A DNA stretch of 64,000 bases from an uncultured Rhodopila sp. (GCA_903851415.1 CAINOE010000049.1:168551-232550), one strand, 5' to 3'; positions 13,268 to 24,122 are shown, counted from the first letter of the stretch. The notes: generated by a model from the letters alone, not told the origin. Translations and numbers: made by a program.

Positions 13268-14787
13268 GTGTGGTTCAGAACCGACGCCGGGTTCGGCCCC
13301 AGCGCGTCCGGTGTCCAGTCCCGTTTCGTTTCGAACAACTCGACCAACGCCGCGGTATCCTGGTCGCGGTCCAGCCCGACGGCGGCGGCGACCCGCCCGT
13401 CTTTGACGTAATAGGCAAGGAATTCGGGTTTCTCCAGGTCGCCGTGCACGACGATGTCGTCCCAGTCCGCGGCGTGACCGATATAATCCAGCCGCTTCAG
13501 ATACTGGATCGTCCAGAACACGGGCACCGCTTCGTAGCGGACGCGGCGCCCGAGCATGTTCAGCGCCGCCACGCGCCCGTGCTGCTCGGCCACCCGCCAG
13601 TGCTCGACACGAATCGGCTGGCCGTCCCCGCGCAACGGAAAGCGGGCGATGTCACCGGCCGCGAACAGGTTGTCCGCTGCCAGCAGCGTCGCATCGACCG
13701 TGATGCTGCCGTCTTCGTTGCGGCCGATGCCGGTGACGTAGTCCGTCACCGGCGCTACGCCGAAACCCGCGACAACCAGATCCGCCCGCAGCGTTTCGCC
13801 TGACTTCAGGGCAACACCGGCGTCCGGGATTGCCGCGATCTCCTCGCCGAGCCGGAATTGCACACCGCGGCTTTCATGCAGCCTGGTGAAGACACCGCCG
13901 ATCGGCGTGCCCAACTGTTTCTCGAACGGGGCTTTCTCCCGGGCAACGACTGTCACATCCAGCCCGCGCTCCCGCAGGCTGGCGGCGACTTCCATGCCGA
14001 TGAAGCTGGCGCCCAGGACGACGGCCCGCTCGCTGCGCTCCGCCCGCGCCAGGATCGCATCCGCGTCGGCGCGGTTGCGCAGCAGAAGCAGCTTTTCCGC
14101 CCCCGGGATTGGCGGCCGTTTCGGCGCCCCGCCGGTGGCAAGCAGCGCGGCATCGTAGCTGAAAACGGAACCATCCGCGCAGACGAAACGGCGTTCCGCG
14201 GCGCCGAGCCGGGTTATCTCCGCCGTGTTTCGTTCGATCCGATGCTGGCGATAAAAAGACTGAGGTTGCAGCGGCGATTTCTCGGCGCCTTGCTCGCCGG
14301 AGAGAAAATACTTGCTGAGGGTCGTGCGGTCATACGGGACGCGGTTCTCGCGATCGAGGATGACGATGCGTCCGCCGAAACCTTCCTGCCGCAAGGTCTG
14401 CGCGGCGACCGCCCCGGCCGCTCCGCCGCCGGCGATGACGAAGCAGCGGGAGTCGGCGGCGGGTTGCCGGCGGATGTCTTCGGATGGCTCCAACAGCACG
14501 CGGCCCGATTCGATCCGCACATCAAAGCGGGACAGCGGATCGACCGCCGGCGGTTCCAGCAGCGCGCCGGTACGCAGACAGAACGTCGCCTTGTGCCATG
14601 GGCAGACGATCCGGTTGCCGTGCCGCACACCCTCGATCAGCGGCGCCCCGGCATGGGGACAGGTGCCGGCGACCGCATGAACACCGTCACTGTCCCGAAA
14701 CAGCAGCACCGGCGCGCCGTCGATCTCGACCGGCCGGATCGAGCCGGGTTCGCAATCGTCCAGTGCGGCGGCATCATGCGGCGGCAT
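13264..14787 (-). CDS. Rieske [2Fe-2S] and FAD/NAD(P)-dependent reductase fusion (AIF/rubredoxin reductase-like)
   Basis: N-terminal Rieske CPHAG...[11 protein letters not shown] motif [14 protein letters not shown]-terminal reductase domain. Confidence 0.9.
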
Positions 14788-14936
14788 CGCGATCCTCCTT
14801 GTCCTGCGCTGCAAGATAAGCGCGGCGGGAGGCGGAGGTTTGCGCGCTCCCTACAAGTCGTGATGGCACGTGTCTGCGGCGGCGGAACCCGGATCGGATG
14901 CCTCCGTTGCTGCCCGGACCTTCCATGGAGAACGCC

Positions 14937-16067
14937 ATGTCATCCGATGTTGAATCCGCCTCATCCCCGGTTCGGCGGAGCCTGCTGAAATGGACGGCGC
15001 TTGCGGCCGGAGCGGCGGGACTCGGCGTCGGTTCAGCGCGGGCGCAGCAAACCGAGCAAACCACGCCGCGCGAAGTCGGCGGCCTGCGCAAAGGCATGTT
15101 CAGCTTCATGCTGGCGCACGAGCAATTTCCCGTTCCGGAACTGGTCCAGCTTGGCGCGCTGGCCTCCCGGTCGGGCTTTCAGGTGCTTTCGACCAGCGAT
15201 CATTTCCAGCCCTGGCAGGCGGATGAGGGTCATGCCGGGCAGGCCTGGGTCACCATGGCCGCGCTGGGCGCGCAGGCGCATGGCTGGATGGGCACGACCG
15301 TCACCTGCCCTACGCTGCGCTATAACCCCGCCGTTGTGGCCGAGGCTTTTTCGACGCTGTCGCATTTGTATCCCGGCCGCGTCTTCCTCGGCGCCGGTTC
15401 CGGCGAAGCACTGAACGAGCAAGCCGCCACCGGCGAATGGCCGAAATGGCAGGAACGCTGGGATCGGCTGATCGAAGCGATCACTGTCATCCGCCAACTC
15501 TGGAGCGGGCAGGACGTTGCATTCAAGGGCAAATACTACACAGTCAACGCGAAGCTGTATGACCCGCCCGCGCGGCCCATCCCGTTATTGACGGCAGCGA
15601 ATGGCAAGAAATCGATGCGGTTGGCCGGGCAGCACGGAGACGGGCTGATCAGCGATCCCCTGAGCTGGAAGAAATACAAGTCCGAGTGGGAAGACGGCGC
15701 CCGCGCCGCAGGGAAGAATCCGGCCGACTTGCCGGTTCTGATCGAACATTACGCTGTCGTAGGCGATGAGGCGCAGGCGAAGCAGGCGGCGCAACTGTGG
15801 CGCTTCGGCCCGAAGGCCTGGAAGTCGCTGTTTGACGTGCAGAGTCCGGTCAGCATCCAGCAGCAGGCTGAGCAGCAAACGCCGATCGAAGAGGTAATGA
15901 AATCCTGGGCGGTGGGAACGGATCCGGCGGTGCATATCAATGCGGTACGGGACCTGTTTGACAGCGGCGCCACCATCGTCAACATCCATTCCGGACAGCC
16001 CGAGCAGCGGAAGGTGATCGAGTTCTACGCGACGCATGTGCTGCCGAAATTCCGGCAGCCTGCCTGA
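14937..16067 (+). CDS. Tat-signal-bearing luciferase-like oxidoreductase of the F420-dependent (TIGR03557-like) type
   Basis: VRRSLLKWTALAAGAAGLGVGSARA twin-arginine-type signal, then FMLAHEQFPVPELVQLG...STSDHFQPWQADEGHAGQAWV and GRVFLGAGSGEALNE. Confidence 0.8.
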   Translation: MSSDVESASSPVRRSLLKWTALAAGAAGLGVGSARAQQTEQTTPREVGGLRKGMFSFMLAHEQFPVPELVQLGALASRSGFQVLSTSDHFQPWQADEGHAGQAWVTMAALGAQAHGWMGTTVTCPTLRYNPAVVAEAFSTLSHLYPGRVFLGAGSGEALNEQAATGEWPKWQERWDRLIEAITVIRQLWSGQDVAFKGKYYTVNAKLYDPPARPIPLLTAANGKKSMRLAGQHGDGLISDPLSWKKYKSEWEDGARAAGKNPADLPVLIEHYAVVGDEAQAKQAAQLWRFGPKAWKSLFDVQSPVSIQQQAEQQTPIEEVMKSWAVGTDPAVHINAVRDLFDSGATIVNIHSGQPEQRKVIEFYATHVLPKFRQPA

Positions 16068-16140
16068 GGTGTGACACTGGGTAACAATTTAGCCCGGCGG
16101 CGGCGCTTGCGAGTCGCGCCGCCGCGCCCAGTTCCCGGGT

Positions 16141-19100
16141 ATGGGGCTGGTCAAATATGCGCTGAAGTTCCGCATCACGTTCTACGTGATGTCGATTCTC
16201 ATCCTGCTCGCCGGCGCCGGCGCGTATGTCGTGATGCCGAAGGACGTGCTGCCCGAGGTCAACATCCCCGTCGTTACGATTGTGTGGACATACACCGGCC
16301 TGGATACGCCGGAGATGCAGCAGCGGGTTACCACCTATACCGAGTTCGCGCTCAGCAACAATGTCAACGGCATCCGGAACATGGAGAGCACGACGCTGCA
16401 GGGCGTCACCATCACCCGGATCTATTTCCAACCGGACACCAGCATCGATCTCGCGCTTTCGCAGGTGACGGCTTCCACGAATTCGATTCGCGCGGTGCTG
16501 CCGCCCGGCATCCAGCCGCCGGTGGTCATGCGATTTTCCGCTTCGTCCGTGCCGGTCATTCAGTTGGCCTTGAGCTCCAACCAGGAGAACGAGCGCCAGC
16601 TTTACGACTACGGACAGTATCGCATCCGGCAGACGCTGACCACCGTGCCGGGTTCGACGCTGCCGTCGCCATATGGCGGGCAGCCGAGGCAGATCATGGT
16701 CGATCTGGATTTGCATGCGTTGCAGGCTTATGGATTGACGCCCGCCGACGTGACCAATGCAATGACGGCACAGAATATAACCGTCCCGTCGGGCCTGGCG
16801 AAGTTTGGCGCGAAGCAATACGTTATTAGACTGAACTCCACGCCCGAGGCGATTGCCGCGTTCAACGAGGTGCCGATCAAGGTGGTGAACGGGTCGCCGA
16901 TACTGGTGCGGGATGTTGCGTATGTGCGGGACGGCGGGCCGCCGCAGCAGAATATCGTGCGGCAGGACGGCCGGCGCGGCGTGCTGTTGACGGTGCTGAA
17001 AAACGGTGCGGCGTCTACGCTGTCCGTGGTCAACACGGTGAAATCGCTGTTGCCCGGCATCCGCGCCGCGGCGCCGCCCGACATGAAGATCACGCCGCTG
17101 TTCGACCAGTCGGTGTTCGTTTCCGGCGCCATCAGCGATGTGCTGCGTGAGGGCGCGATCGCGGCGGGCCTGACCGGGCTGATGATCCTGCTGTTCCTCG
17201 GCTCGTGGCGTTCGACGTTGATAGTCCTGGTATCGATTCCGCTGGCCGTGCTCGCCTCCATGGCGGTGCTGGCGGCGTTGGGCGAGACGGTCAACATCAT
17301 GACGCTCGGCGGCATGGCGCTGGCCGTCGGCATCCTGGTCGATGACGCGACGGTTGCGATTGAAAACACCTATCGGCTGATGGAGGAAGGCCGGGACTTC
17401 AGGCAATCGGTGGTGGAAGGCGCGGCCGGGATTGCCAAGCCGGCTTTGATCTCCACGCTGTCCATCTGTTGCGCCTTCGTTTCCGTCACCTTCCTGACCG
17501 GCGCGCCGAAGTTCCTGTTCACACCGCAGGCGCTGGCGGTGGTGTTCGCGATGCTCGCCTCCTACGTGCTGTCTCGCACCATGGTGCCCATCATGATCGA
17601 CGTGCTGGTCAGGACGGAGCACGAGCATCGTGGAGCGGACAAGACGGGGAAACGCGGGATATTCGGCCGCATTCATGACGGGTTCGAACGCGGCTTCGCG
17701 CAGTTCCACGCGGCCTATGTCGGGCTGCTGCATGTGGTCATCCGGCGGCGCTGGATGACGCTGGGCGTTGCAGGCACGGTCGCCGCCAGCGCGGGGCTGA
17801 TGTTTCCCTTCATCGGCACCGACTACTTTCCTCAGGTGGATGCCGGACAGATGACGCTGCATGTGCGGGCGGCGCCCGGAACCCGCATCGAACAGGCGGA
17901 AAAGCTCTTCCAGCAGGTCGAGGACACCATCCACCAGGTGATTCCGCGCAACGAAATCGGCACGATCATCGACAACATCGGCCTGCCTGCATCGAACTAC
18001 AACTTTGCTTTCGGCAACGGCACTTTCGTTGCGTATTATGATGGCGAGGTCCTGGTCACCCTGGCGCCAGGCCATGCGTCGGCCTTCGCTTATCAGAAGC
18101 AGCTGCGCAGCGTCCTGCACCGGAAATTCCCGGATGCGGTCTTCTATTTCGAGCCGGCCGACATGATCACCCAGATCCTCGACTTCGGCGTCCCGTCGCA
18201 GATCGACGTGCAGGTCAGCGGCCGTCACGCGGACAAGGATTTGCAGGTCGCCCGGGCCATCGCCGGCCGGCTGCGGCGCGTGCGCGGCGCTGTCGATGTC
18301 CACATTCAGCAGATCACCGACGCGCCTGAGTTTTTCGCCAAGGTCGACCGCCAGCGGGCGATGGAACTTGGCCTGACCGAGCAGCAGGTGGCCAACGGCC
18401 TGAACGTTTCGCTCAGCGGGAGTTTCCAGGTCAGCCCGAATTTCTGGGCGGATCCGAAAACCGGGATACCCTATCAGGTGTGGGTGCAGACGCCTGAATA
18501 TCGCAACGATACGCTCACCGCGCTGAACAATACGCCGTTGCTGGAGTCCGGCAATTCCGGCGGGACGGGCGCCTTGCAGCTGCTTTCCAATGTCGCAACG
18601 ATGCAGCGCGGCAGCGAGGAGACCGTAGCCAACCACGTCAATACGCAGCCGACATACGATGTCTACGCGGCGGTGCAGGACCGCGACCTGGGCGGCGTGG
18701 AAAGCGAGATCAACCGGATCGTATCCGATTTGCAGCCGCAGTTGCAGCCGCCGGACAAAATCTCCGTGCGCGGTCAGATCGAAAGCAAGGACCAGGCTTT
18801 CCTGCACATCGGCACCGGCCTGATCGTCGCTATGGTCGCGGTGTATTTGCTGATGGCGCTGAACTACCAGACCTGGGGCGATCCGTTCGTCGTGCTGGCC
18901 GCGCTGCCGCTGGCGTTTTGCGGGATCGTCGCCAGCCTGTTCATCACCCGGACCAGTTTCTCCATTCCTTCGCTGATGGGCGCGATCATGAGCGTCGGCG
19001 TGGCCTCGGCAAACTCGATCCTGCTGGTGACCTTCGCCCGCGAACACCGCGAACGCACCGGTGCCAGCGCCGAAGAAGCCGCGATCAAGGCCGGCGAAAC

Positions 19101-19317
19101 CCGTCTGCGGCCGGTGCTGATGACCGCGGGTGCGATGTTCGTCGGCCTGATGCCGATGGCCATCGGCATCGGAGAGGGCAGCGAGCAGAACGCCGCGCTC
19201 GCCCGCGCCGTGCTCGGCGGAATCAGCATCGGCACCTGCTCGACCCTGCTGTTCGTTCCGTTCCTCTACGCCACGTTGCGCCGCAAGGAAGCCAAACCTC
19301 TGGAAGATTACGTATGA
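16141..19317 (+). CDS. RND efflux transporter permease (AcrB family)
   Basis: 1058 aa; GGMALAVGILVDDATVAIENTYR, MGAIMSVGVASANSILLV; large periplasmic domains. Confidence 0.95.
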   Translation: MGLVKYALKFRITFYVMSILILLAGAGAYVVMPKDVLPEVNIPVVTIVWTYTGLDTPEMQQRVTTYTEFALSNNVNGIRNMESTTLQGVTITRIYFQPDTSIDLALSQVTASTNSIRAVLPPGIQPPVVMRFSASSVPVIQLALSSNQENERQLYDYGQYRIRQTLTTVPGSTLPSPYGGQPRQIMVDLDLHALQAYGLTPADVTNAMTAQNITVPSGLAKFGAKQYVIRLNSTPEAIAAFNEVPIKVVNGSPILVRDVAYVRDGGPPQQNIVRQDGRRGVLLTVLKNGAASTLSVVNTVKSLLPGIRAAAPPDMKITPLFDQSVFVSGAISDVLREGAIAAGLTGLMILLFLGSWRSTLIVLVSIPLAVLASMAVLAALGETVNIMTLGGMALAVGILVDDATVAIENTYRLMEEGRDFRQSVVEGAAGIAKPALISTLSICCAFVSVTFLTGAPKFLFTPQALAVVFAMLASYVLSRTMVPIMIDVLVRTEHEHRGADKTGKRGIFGRIHDGFERGFAQFHAAYVGLLHVVIRRRWMTLGVAGTVAASAGLMFPFIGTDYFPQVDAGQMTLHVRAAPGTRIEQAEKLFQQVEDTIHQVIPRNEIGTIIDNIGLPASNYNFAFGNGTFVAYYDGEVLVTLAPGHASAFAYQKQLRSVLHRKFPDAVFYFEPADMITQILDFGVPSQIDVQVSGRHADKDLQVARAIAGRLRRVRGAVDVHIQQITDAPEFFAKVDRQRAMELGLTEQQVANGLNVSLSGSFQVSPNFWADPKTGIPYQVWVQTPEYRNDTLTALNNTPLLESGNSGGTGALQLLSNVATMQRGSEETVANHVNTQPTYDVYAAVQDRDLGGVESEINRIVSDLQPQLQPPDKISVRGQIESKDQAFLHIGTGLIVAMVAVYLLMALNYQTWGDPFVVLAALPLAFCGIVASLFITRTSFSIPSLMGAIMSVGVASANSILLVTFAREHRERTGASAEEAAIKAGETRLRPVLMTAGAMFVGLMPMAIGIGEGSEQNAALARAVLGGISIGTCSTLLFVPFLYATLRRKEAKPLEDYV

Positions 19318-20582
19318 ACGACGAAACCCCGCCGCCGCCGCGCAAGCGGATCCTGGTGTTCGTTCTGGTTCCGGTGCTGTCGCTGCTGATCCTCGGCGGC
19401 TACCTGCACTACCGGACCTACGCCGCCGCGACGGCGGCCCAGCAGGAACAGCAGAATTTCGTTCCGCAGGTGCGCACCACGACCGCGCAAGAGGTCGATA
19501 AGCCGGTGGACCTGACGCTGCCCGGCCAGACCGAGGCGTTCAACGTCGCCAACCTGTTCGCACGCGCCACCGGTTATGTGGCGGAGCGCCGGGTCGATAT
19601 CGGCAGCCGCGTCCGCAAGGACGATCTGCTGCTGCGCATCGCCGCGCCGGACCTGGATCAGCAGCTTGAGCAGGCGCAGGCGCAGCTTGGCCAGACGCAG
19701 GCCGCGGTGCTTCAGGCGCAGGCGCAGCTGCAATCCGCCGAGGCCAATACGCACCTGGCCAATGTGACGAAGTTCCGTGAAACGACGCTGGCGAACCAGG
19801 GCTGGGAAACCAGGCAGAACGCCGACAACGCCTCGGCGAATTTCTCGGTGCAAACGGCCGGAATCGCCAACGCCCGGGCCGGCATTGCCGTCGCCGTGGC
19901 CAACCTGAAGGCGCAGCAGGCCACCGTCGATCGTCTGCAGGCGCTCATCGCGTTCGAGCAGGTGAAGGCCCCGTTCGACGGCGTCATTACCGCCCGCAAC
20001 GTCGAGGCGGGCGATCTGCTGACGCAGGACAATGCCAGCGGCACGCCGCTGTTCAGCATCGCCCGCGACGACGTCCTGCGCGTCTCGGTCTACGTTCCGC
20101 AGAGCGGCGCCATCGGCATTCATGACGGCCTCGAAGCAACTGTAACGGTCCCGGAAATGCCCGGCCGCACGTTCACAGCGCATGTCGCCCGCAATGCGGT
20201 GGCGCTTCAGGCCGCCTCACGCTCGATGCTGACCGAGGTTGACGTGCCAAATCCGGATGGCGCGATACGGCCCGGGCTGTTCGTGAACGTCACGTTCTCG
20301 ATCCCCCGCCAGGCCCCTGCCATCGTGGTGCCCGACGAGGCTCTGGTGTTCAACGCCGACGGCCTGCGCGTTGCGACGGTCGAGCCGGACAATACGGTTC
20401 GGTTCAAGAAGGTGACGGTTTATCGGGATTTCGGCACCTCGGCCGAGTTGCGGGACGGCTTGCGCGGCGGCGAAACGCTGGTGCTCAGTCCGCCAGCCGA
20501 TCTTGCCGATGGCGGCAAGGTGCAGGTGGCGAAGCCGCCGGCTCAGGATCAGGACACGTCCCGGCAGACGGCGAGCCGCTGA
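19314..20582 (+). CDS. RND efflux periplasmic adaptor (membrane fusion protein)
   Basis: ATGA overlap with the permease; N-terminal TM, lipoyl/coiled-coil QAQAQLGQTQAAVLQAQAQLQSAEA, beta-barrel. Confidence 0.93.
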   Translation: MNDETPPPPRKRILVFVLVPVLSLLILGGYLHYRTYAAATAAQQEQQNFVPQVRTTTAQEVDKPVDLTLPGQTEAFNVANLFARATGYVAERRVDIGSRVRKDDLLLRIAAPDLDQQLEQAQAQLGQTQAAVLQAQAQLQSAEANTHLANVTKFRETTLANQGWETRQNADNASANFSVQTAGIANARAGIAVAVANLKAQQATVDRLQALIAFEQVKAPFDGVITARNVEAGDLLTQDNASGTPLFSIARDDVLRVSVYVPQSGAIGIHDGLEATVTVPEMPGRTFTAHVARNAVALQAASRSMLTEVDVPNPDGAIRPGLFVNVTFSIPRQAPAIVVPDEALVFNADGLRVATVEPDNTVRFKKVTVYRDFGTSAELRDGLRGGETLVLSPPADLADGGKVQVAKPPAQDQDTSRQTASR

Positions 20583-20700
20583 GACCATAGCCTCCGCTGC
20601 TATACCGCGTCGCCGCGGGCACTATCGAAAACCTACGCCGCGCTCGCCATCCTTATCGCCACTGCCGGCCTTTGCCGCTGGCAGGAGGAAGGAGGCCGTC

Positions 20701-20898
20701 ATGTTCAAGCTTGCGCAGGGCGACTCACCGGATGTTCGGACCGACAACCCGCATATGCTTCCCGGCCTGGTTCGTATCCTGATCATCCTGGCCGTGGCGG
20801 CATACGGCGCGGCGATCGTGCGGAACGTCACCGAAGTGCTGCACGGCATCGCCCATCACCGGGCGCCGGTGCAGGTGCTTCCGCGCCCGGCCCGTTAG
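20701..20898 (+). CDS. Small single-TM protein of unknown function
   Basis: 65 aa; GLVRILIILAVAAYGAAIV TM; GGAGGAAGGAGG-type SD directly upstream. Confidence 0.55.
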   Translation: MFKLAQGDSPDVRTDNPHMLPGLVRILIILAVAAYGAAIVRNVTEVLHGIAHHRAPVQVLPRPAR

Positions 20899-20899
20899 G

Positions 20900-21088
20900 T
20901 CAATAGTCGGTCAGCGGAAGCTGGCCGCCATATCCGGGCGGCGGTCGCGGCGGCCTCTCGTAGCCGGGCGGAGGCGGCGGGGGAGGCCGATGATAGTCCT
21001 CCGGAGGCGGTCGGCGCGGCTGTTCCACAATGCAACCGGTCAGGCCAACCGCCATGACCAGCAGCAGCGCCGGGCGTGCGACTCGCAT
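20900..21088 (-). CDS. Small proline-rich lipoprotein
   Basis: MRVARPALLLVMAVGLTGC lipobox then PPPEDYHRPPPPPPPGYERPPRPPPGYGG. Confidence 0.65.
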   Translation of the reverse strand: MRVARPALLLVMAVGLTGCIVEQPRRPPPEDYHRPPPPPPPGYERPPRPPPGYGGQLPLTDY

Positions 21089-21275
21089 ACGATGCTCCTT
21101 TCGACCCGATTCACCCGCGCGGCGGTGCGAGCCGGTTGGGGATGCGGCATGGTTAACCGCCCAACCGGCGGCGAGGTTGCATATCGGGCGACGGAAGTTG
21201 CCACCCGGCATCGGAGGCCAGGCTGGCAGGCGCGACGGTGCTTTATGTCGCCATCAAAACGCGGCATACGGGGCC

Positions 21276-21896
21276 ATGCTCCCGGAAACCTTCCGCACCG
21301 CCCGTTTGCGCCTGCGCCCGATCGCCATGGCGGATGCCGGTCCGGTGTTCGACGCCTATCTGCGCTCTCCCGAGGCCACACGGTTCCTGGTCTGGCGGGC
21401 GCACCGGACCCGGGCGGATATCGAATCCTATATCCGCTCCTGCCTGCAAACCCCGCCGCACCGCGCGCGGACCTATGTGCTTATCGGCCGCAAGGACAGT
21501 GCCATCCGCGGCGCCTTCGAGCTGCGCCACGCCGATCGGCATCGGCTCGAGTTCGGGTTTGTGCTGGCGCGGCCGTGGTGGGGCCAGGGCCTGATGACGG
21601 AGGCGCTGACCGAAATCGTCCAATGGGCGCTGGCCCAGCCGGCGATCTTCCGGATCGGCTCGGTTTGCGACGTGGACAACATCGGTTCCATACGGGTGAT
21701 GGAAAAGGCGGGACTGGTGCGGGAGGGCGTGCTGCGCCAATGGCTGATCCACCCGAATATCAGCAAGGAGCCGCGGGACTGTTTCAGCTACGCGCGGGTG
21801 CGGGCACCGGAGGAGCCGGCTCAATCCGGACTGCCATGCGGCGCCGAGGGCACCAGCGCCCGCCAGCGGGCCACCGCGCTGTCGTGCGCCTCATAG
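21276..21896 (+). CDS. GNAT family N-acetyltransferase (RimJ/RimL-like)
   Basis: TARLRLRPIAMADAGPVFDAY, RPWWGQGLMTEALTEIVQWAL, NIGSIRVMEKAGLVREGVLR. Confidence 0.9.
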   Translation: MLPETFRTARLRLRPIAMADAGPVFDAYLRSPEATRFLVWRAHRTRADIESYIRSCLQTPPHRARTYVLIGRKDSAIRGAFELRHADRHRLEFGFVLARPWWGQGLMTEALTEIVQWALAQPAIFRIGSVCDVDNIGSIRVMEKAGLVREGVLRQWLIHPNISKEPRDCFSYARVRAPEEPAQSGLPCGAEGTSARQRATALSCAS

Positions 21897-22930
21897 CTGC
21901 GGGAGAACACATGCCCGCCGCTGCCGTCGGCGACGAAATACAGATCCTCGCTCGCCGCCGGATGCAGCACGGCTCTCAGGCTGTCCAACCCCGGCGAGCA
22001 AATCGGCGCCGGCGGCAGCCCGGCACTGCGGTAGGTGTTGAACGGGTTGTCCCGCTCCAGCTCCGAGCGGGTCAGCCGGTGATCCAGCACCCCTGCCCCG
22101 CCGCTCGCCGCGTACACCACCGTCGGGTCCGCCTGCAGCCGCATGCCCAGCCGCAGCCGGTTCAGATACACCGAAGCGACATGCGGCCGCTCCTCCGGCC
22201 TTGCCGTCTCCCGCTCGACGATGCTGGCCAGGATCAGCGCTTCCCGGGGGCTGGCCAAGGGAAGCCCCGGCACCCGGTCCGCCCAGGCGGCGGCCAGTTC
22301 CCTGTCCATCGCCGCCGTCGCGCGATCGACGATCTCCGCCCGCTCGGCGCCGTGCTCATAATCATACGTCTGCGGCAGCAGGGTGCCTTCGGCCAACGGC
22401 GGGACCTCGCCGGACATCCCGTCCGCCCGGGCCAGCACAGCCTGGATCTGCGGCGCGGTCAGACCTTCGGCAATGGTCAGGTGATGCTCGACCGGACGTC
22501 CGAACCGCAGGATCGCGAGCACCTGCCGTATTGACGCATGCGCCGGAAACGCGAATTCCCCGGCGCGCAACGGACCCTCCTCCCGGGTCACCAGCGCGGC
22601 GGCACGGAACACGCGGGGCTGCCGGATCACGCCGTCCGACGCCAGCACATCAGCGATCCCGGCGCCGCTGCCGCGCGGCACGACCACCGAGCGCGCCTGC
22701 GGCAATGGCCCGGGGTCGTCAACCGCTCCGCCGAACCACCGCAGCGCGCCGAAGCCGCCTGCTGCCACTATCGCAACGATAACCGCCGCGCCGAGGGCAT
22801 GGCCGAACCGGGACAGAAGCCCGCGCGGGCGAGGATCAGTGGACGGCGCGGAAGATGACAGAAGCGTTCGTTCCCCCGAAGCCGAAGCTGTTCGAAAGCG
22901 CCACGCGGATGAGGCGCCGCTGCGCCTCAT
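21821..22930 (-). CDS. mltG: Endolytic murein transglycosylase MltG (YceG-like); start uncertain, likely downstream of the ORF start because it overlaps fabF
   Basis: ALILASIVERETARPEERPHVASVYLNRLRLGMRLQADPTVVYA, NPFNTYRSAGLPPAPICSPG. Confidence 0.93.
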   Translation of the reverse strand: MRRSGASSAWRFRTASASGERTLLSSSAPSTDPRPRGLLSRFGHALGAAVIVAIVAAGGFGALRWFGGAVDDPGPLPQARSVVVPRGSGAGIADVLASDGVIRQPRVFRAAALVTREEGPLRAGEFAFPAHASIRQVLAILRFGRPVEHHLTIAEGLTAPQIQAVLARADGMSGEVPPLAEGTLLPQTYDYEHGAERAEIVDRATAAMDRELAAAWADRVPGLPLASPREALILASIVERETARPEERPHVASVYLNRLRLGMRLQADPTVVYAASGGAGVLDHRLTRSELERDNPFNTYRSAGLPPAPICSPGLDSLRAVLHPAASEDLYFVADGSGGHVFSRSYEAHDSAVARWRALVPSAPHGSPD

Positions 22931-24098
22931 GCGCCACCCGGTCGATCACGCTGTCGCGGCTCGGCGAATCGAGGTTCAGCGTCGGCGGCGCGACCCCGTC
23001 GCGGATCGCCAGAATCGAGAAGATCGCCTCGATCGCTCCGGCAGCCCCCAGCAGATGTCCGGTCGCCGACTTGGTGGAGGACATGGCGATGCCCCGCGCA
23101 TCCGCACCGAACAGGCGCTCGACCGCCTCCAGCTCCAGATCGTCGCCGAGCGGCGTGGAGGTGCCGTGCGCGTTGACATACTGGATGTCGCCCGGGCTGA
23201 ACCCGCCGCTGCGCAGCGCCGCCCGCATCGCGCGGAAGGCGCCCTCATGGCCCTCGGCCGGCGCGGTGATGTGGTAGGCGTCGCCCGACATGCCGTAGCC
23301 GGACACCTCGGCGTAAATCCTGGCACCCCGCCGCTTGGCGTGCTCGTACTCTTCCAGCACGAGGCAGCCGGAGCCTTCGCCCATCACGAAGCCGTCGCGG
23401 TCCTTGTCCCAGGGTCGCGAGGCGGCCTGCGGGCGGTCGTTGAAGGCGGTGGACAGCGCGCGGGAAGCGCAGAACCCGGCGATGCCGAGCGCGCACACCG
23501 TCGCCTCCGACCCGCCCGCGACCATCACGTCGGCATCGCCGAGCGCGATCAGCCGCGACGCATCGCCAACGGCATGCACACCGGTGGCGCATGCTGTGAC
23601 GACCGAGTGGTTCGGCCCCTTGAAGCCGAACCTGATCGAAACGTGTCCGGAAGCCAGGTTGCCGAGGGCGGACGGAATGAAGAACGGCGACAACCGCCTT
23701 GCCTTGCCCTGGGAGACAAGGATCGAAGCGTTGTAGACCGTCTCAAGTCCGCCGATGCCCGAACCGATCATCACGCCGGTGGCGCACCTATCGTCCTCGG
23801 ATTGCGGCACCCATCCGGAATCCGCGACGGCTTCCGTGGCGGCGACGATGGCGAGATGGATGAAGCGGTCCATCTTCTTCTGGTCCTTGACCGGAACCCA
23901 TTCATTGACGTCCAGCGCGCCCTCGGCCTTGGTCCCGGCAGGCACCTGCCCCGCCACCTTGCAGGGCGAATCCTTGGCATCGAACGCCGTGATGGCGCCG
24001 ATACCGGATTCAGCATTGATCAAGCGGCGCCAGACATGCTCGACACCCACTCCAAGGGGACAGGCGATCCCCATGCCCGTCACCACTACTCGCCGCAT
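22836..24098 (-). CDS. fabF: Beta-ketoacyl-ACP synthase II
   Basis: RRVVVTGMGIACPLG, VTACATGVHAVGDA active-site Cys, NAHGTSTPLGD, NSFGFGGTNAS. Confidence 0.96.
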   Translation of the reverse strand: MRRVVVTGMGIACPLGVGVEHVWRRLINAESGIGAITAFDAKDSPCKVAGQVPAGTKAEGALDVNEWVPVKDQKKMDRFIHLAIVAATEAVADSGWVPQSEDDRCATGVMIGSGIGGLETVYNASILVSQGKARRLSPFFIPSALGNLASGHVSIRFGFKGPNHSVVTACATGVHAVGDASRLIALGDADVMVAGGSEATVCALGIAGFCASRALSTAFNDRPQAASRPWDKDRDGFVMGEGSGCLVLEEYEHAKRRGARIYAEVSGYGMSGDAYHITAPAEGHEGAFRAMRAALRSGGFSPGDIQYVNAHGTSTPLGDDLELEAVERLFGADARGIAMSSTKSATGHLLGAAGAIEAIFSILAIRDGVAPPTLNLDSPSRDSVIDRVAHEAQRRLIRVALSNSFGFGGTNASVIFRAVH

Positions 24099-24122
24099 CG
24101 CAGCACGCCCTTTCGCGTTGGG

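Noticed and set aside
18600-20600. + ORF 18918..20582 as a single 554-aa protein
   Set aside because: Its first ~130 residues are out-of-frame RND permease sequence; the genuine adaptor starts at the ATG at 19314.
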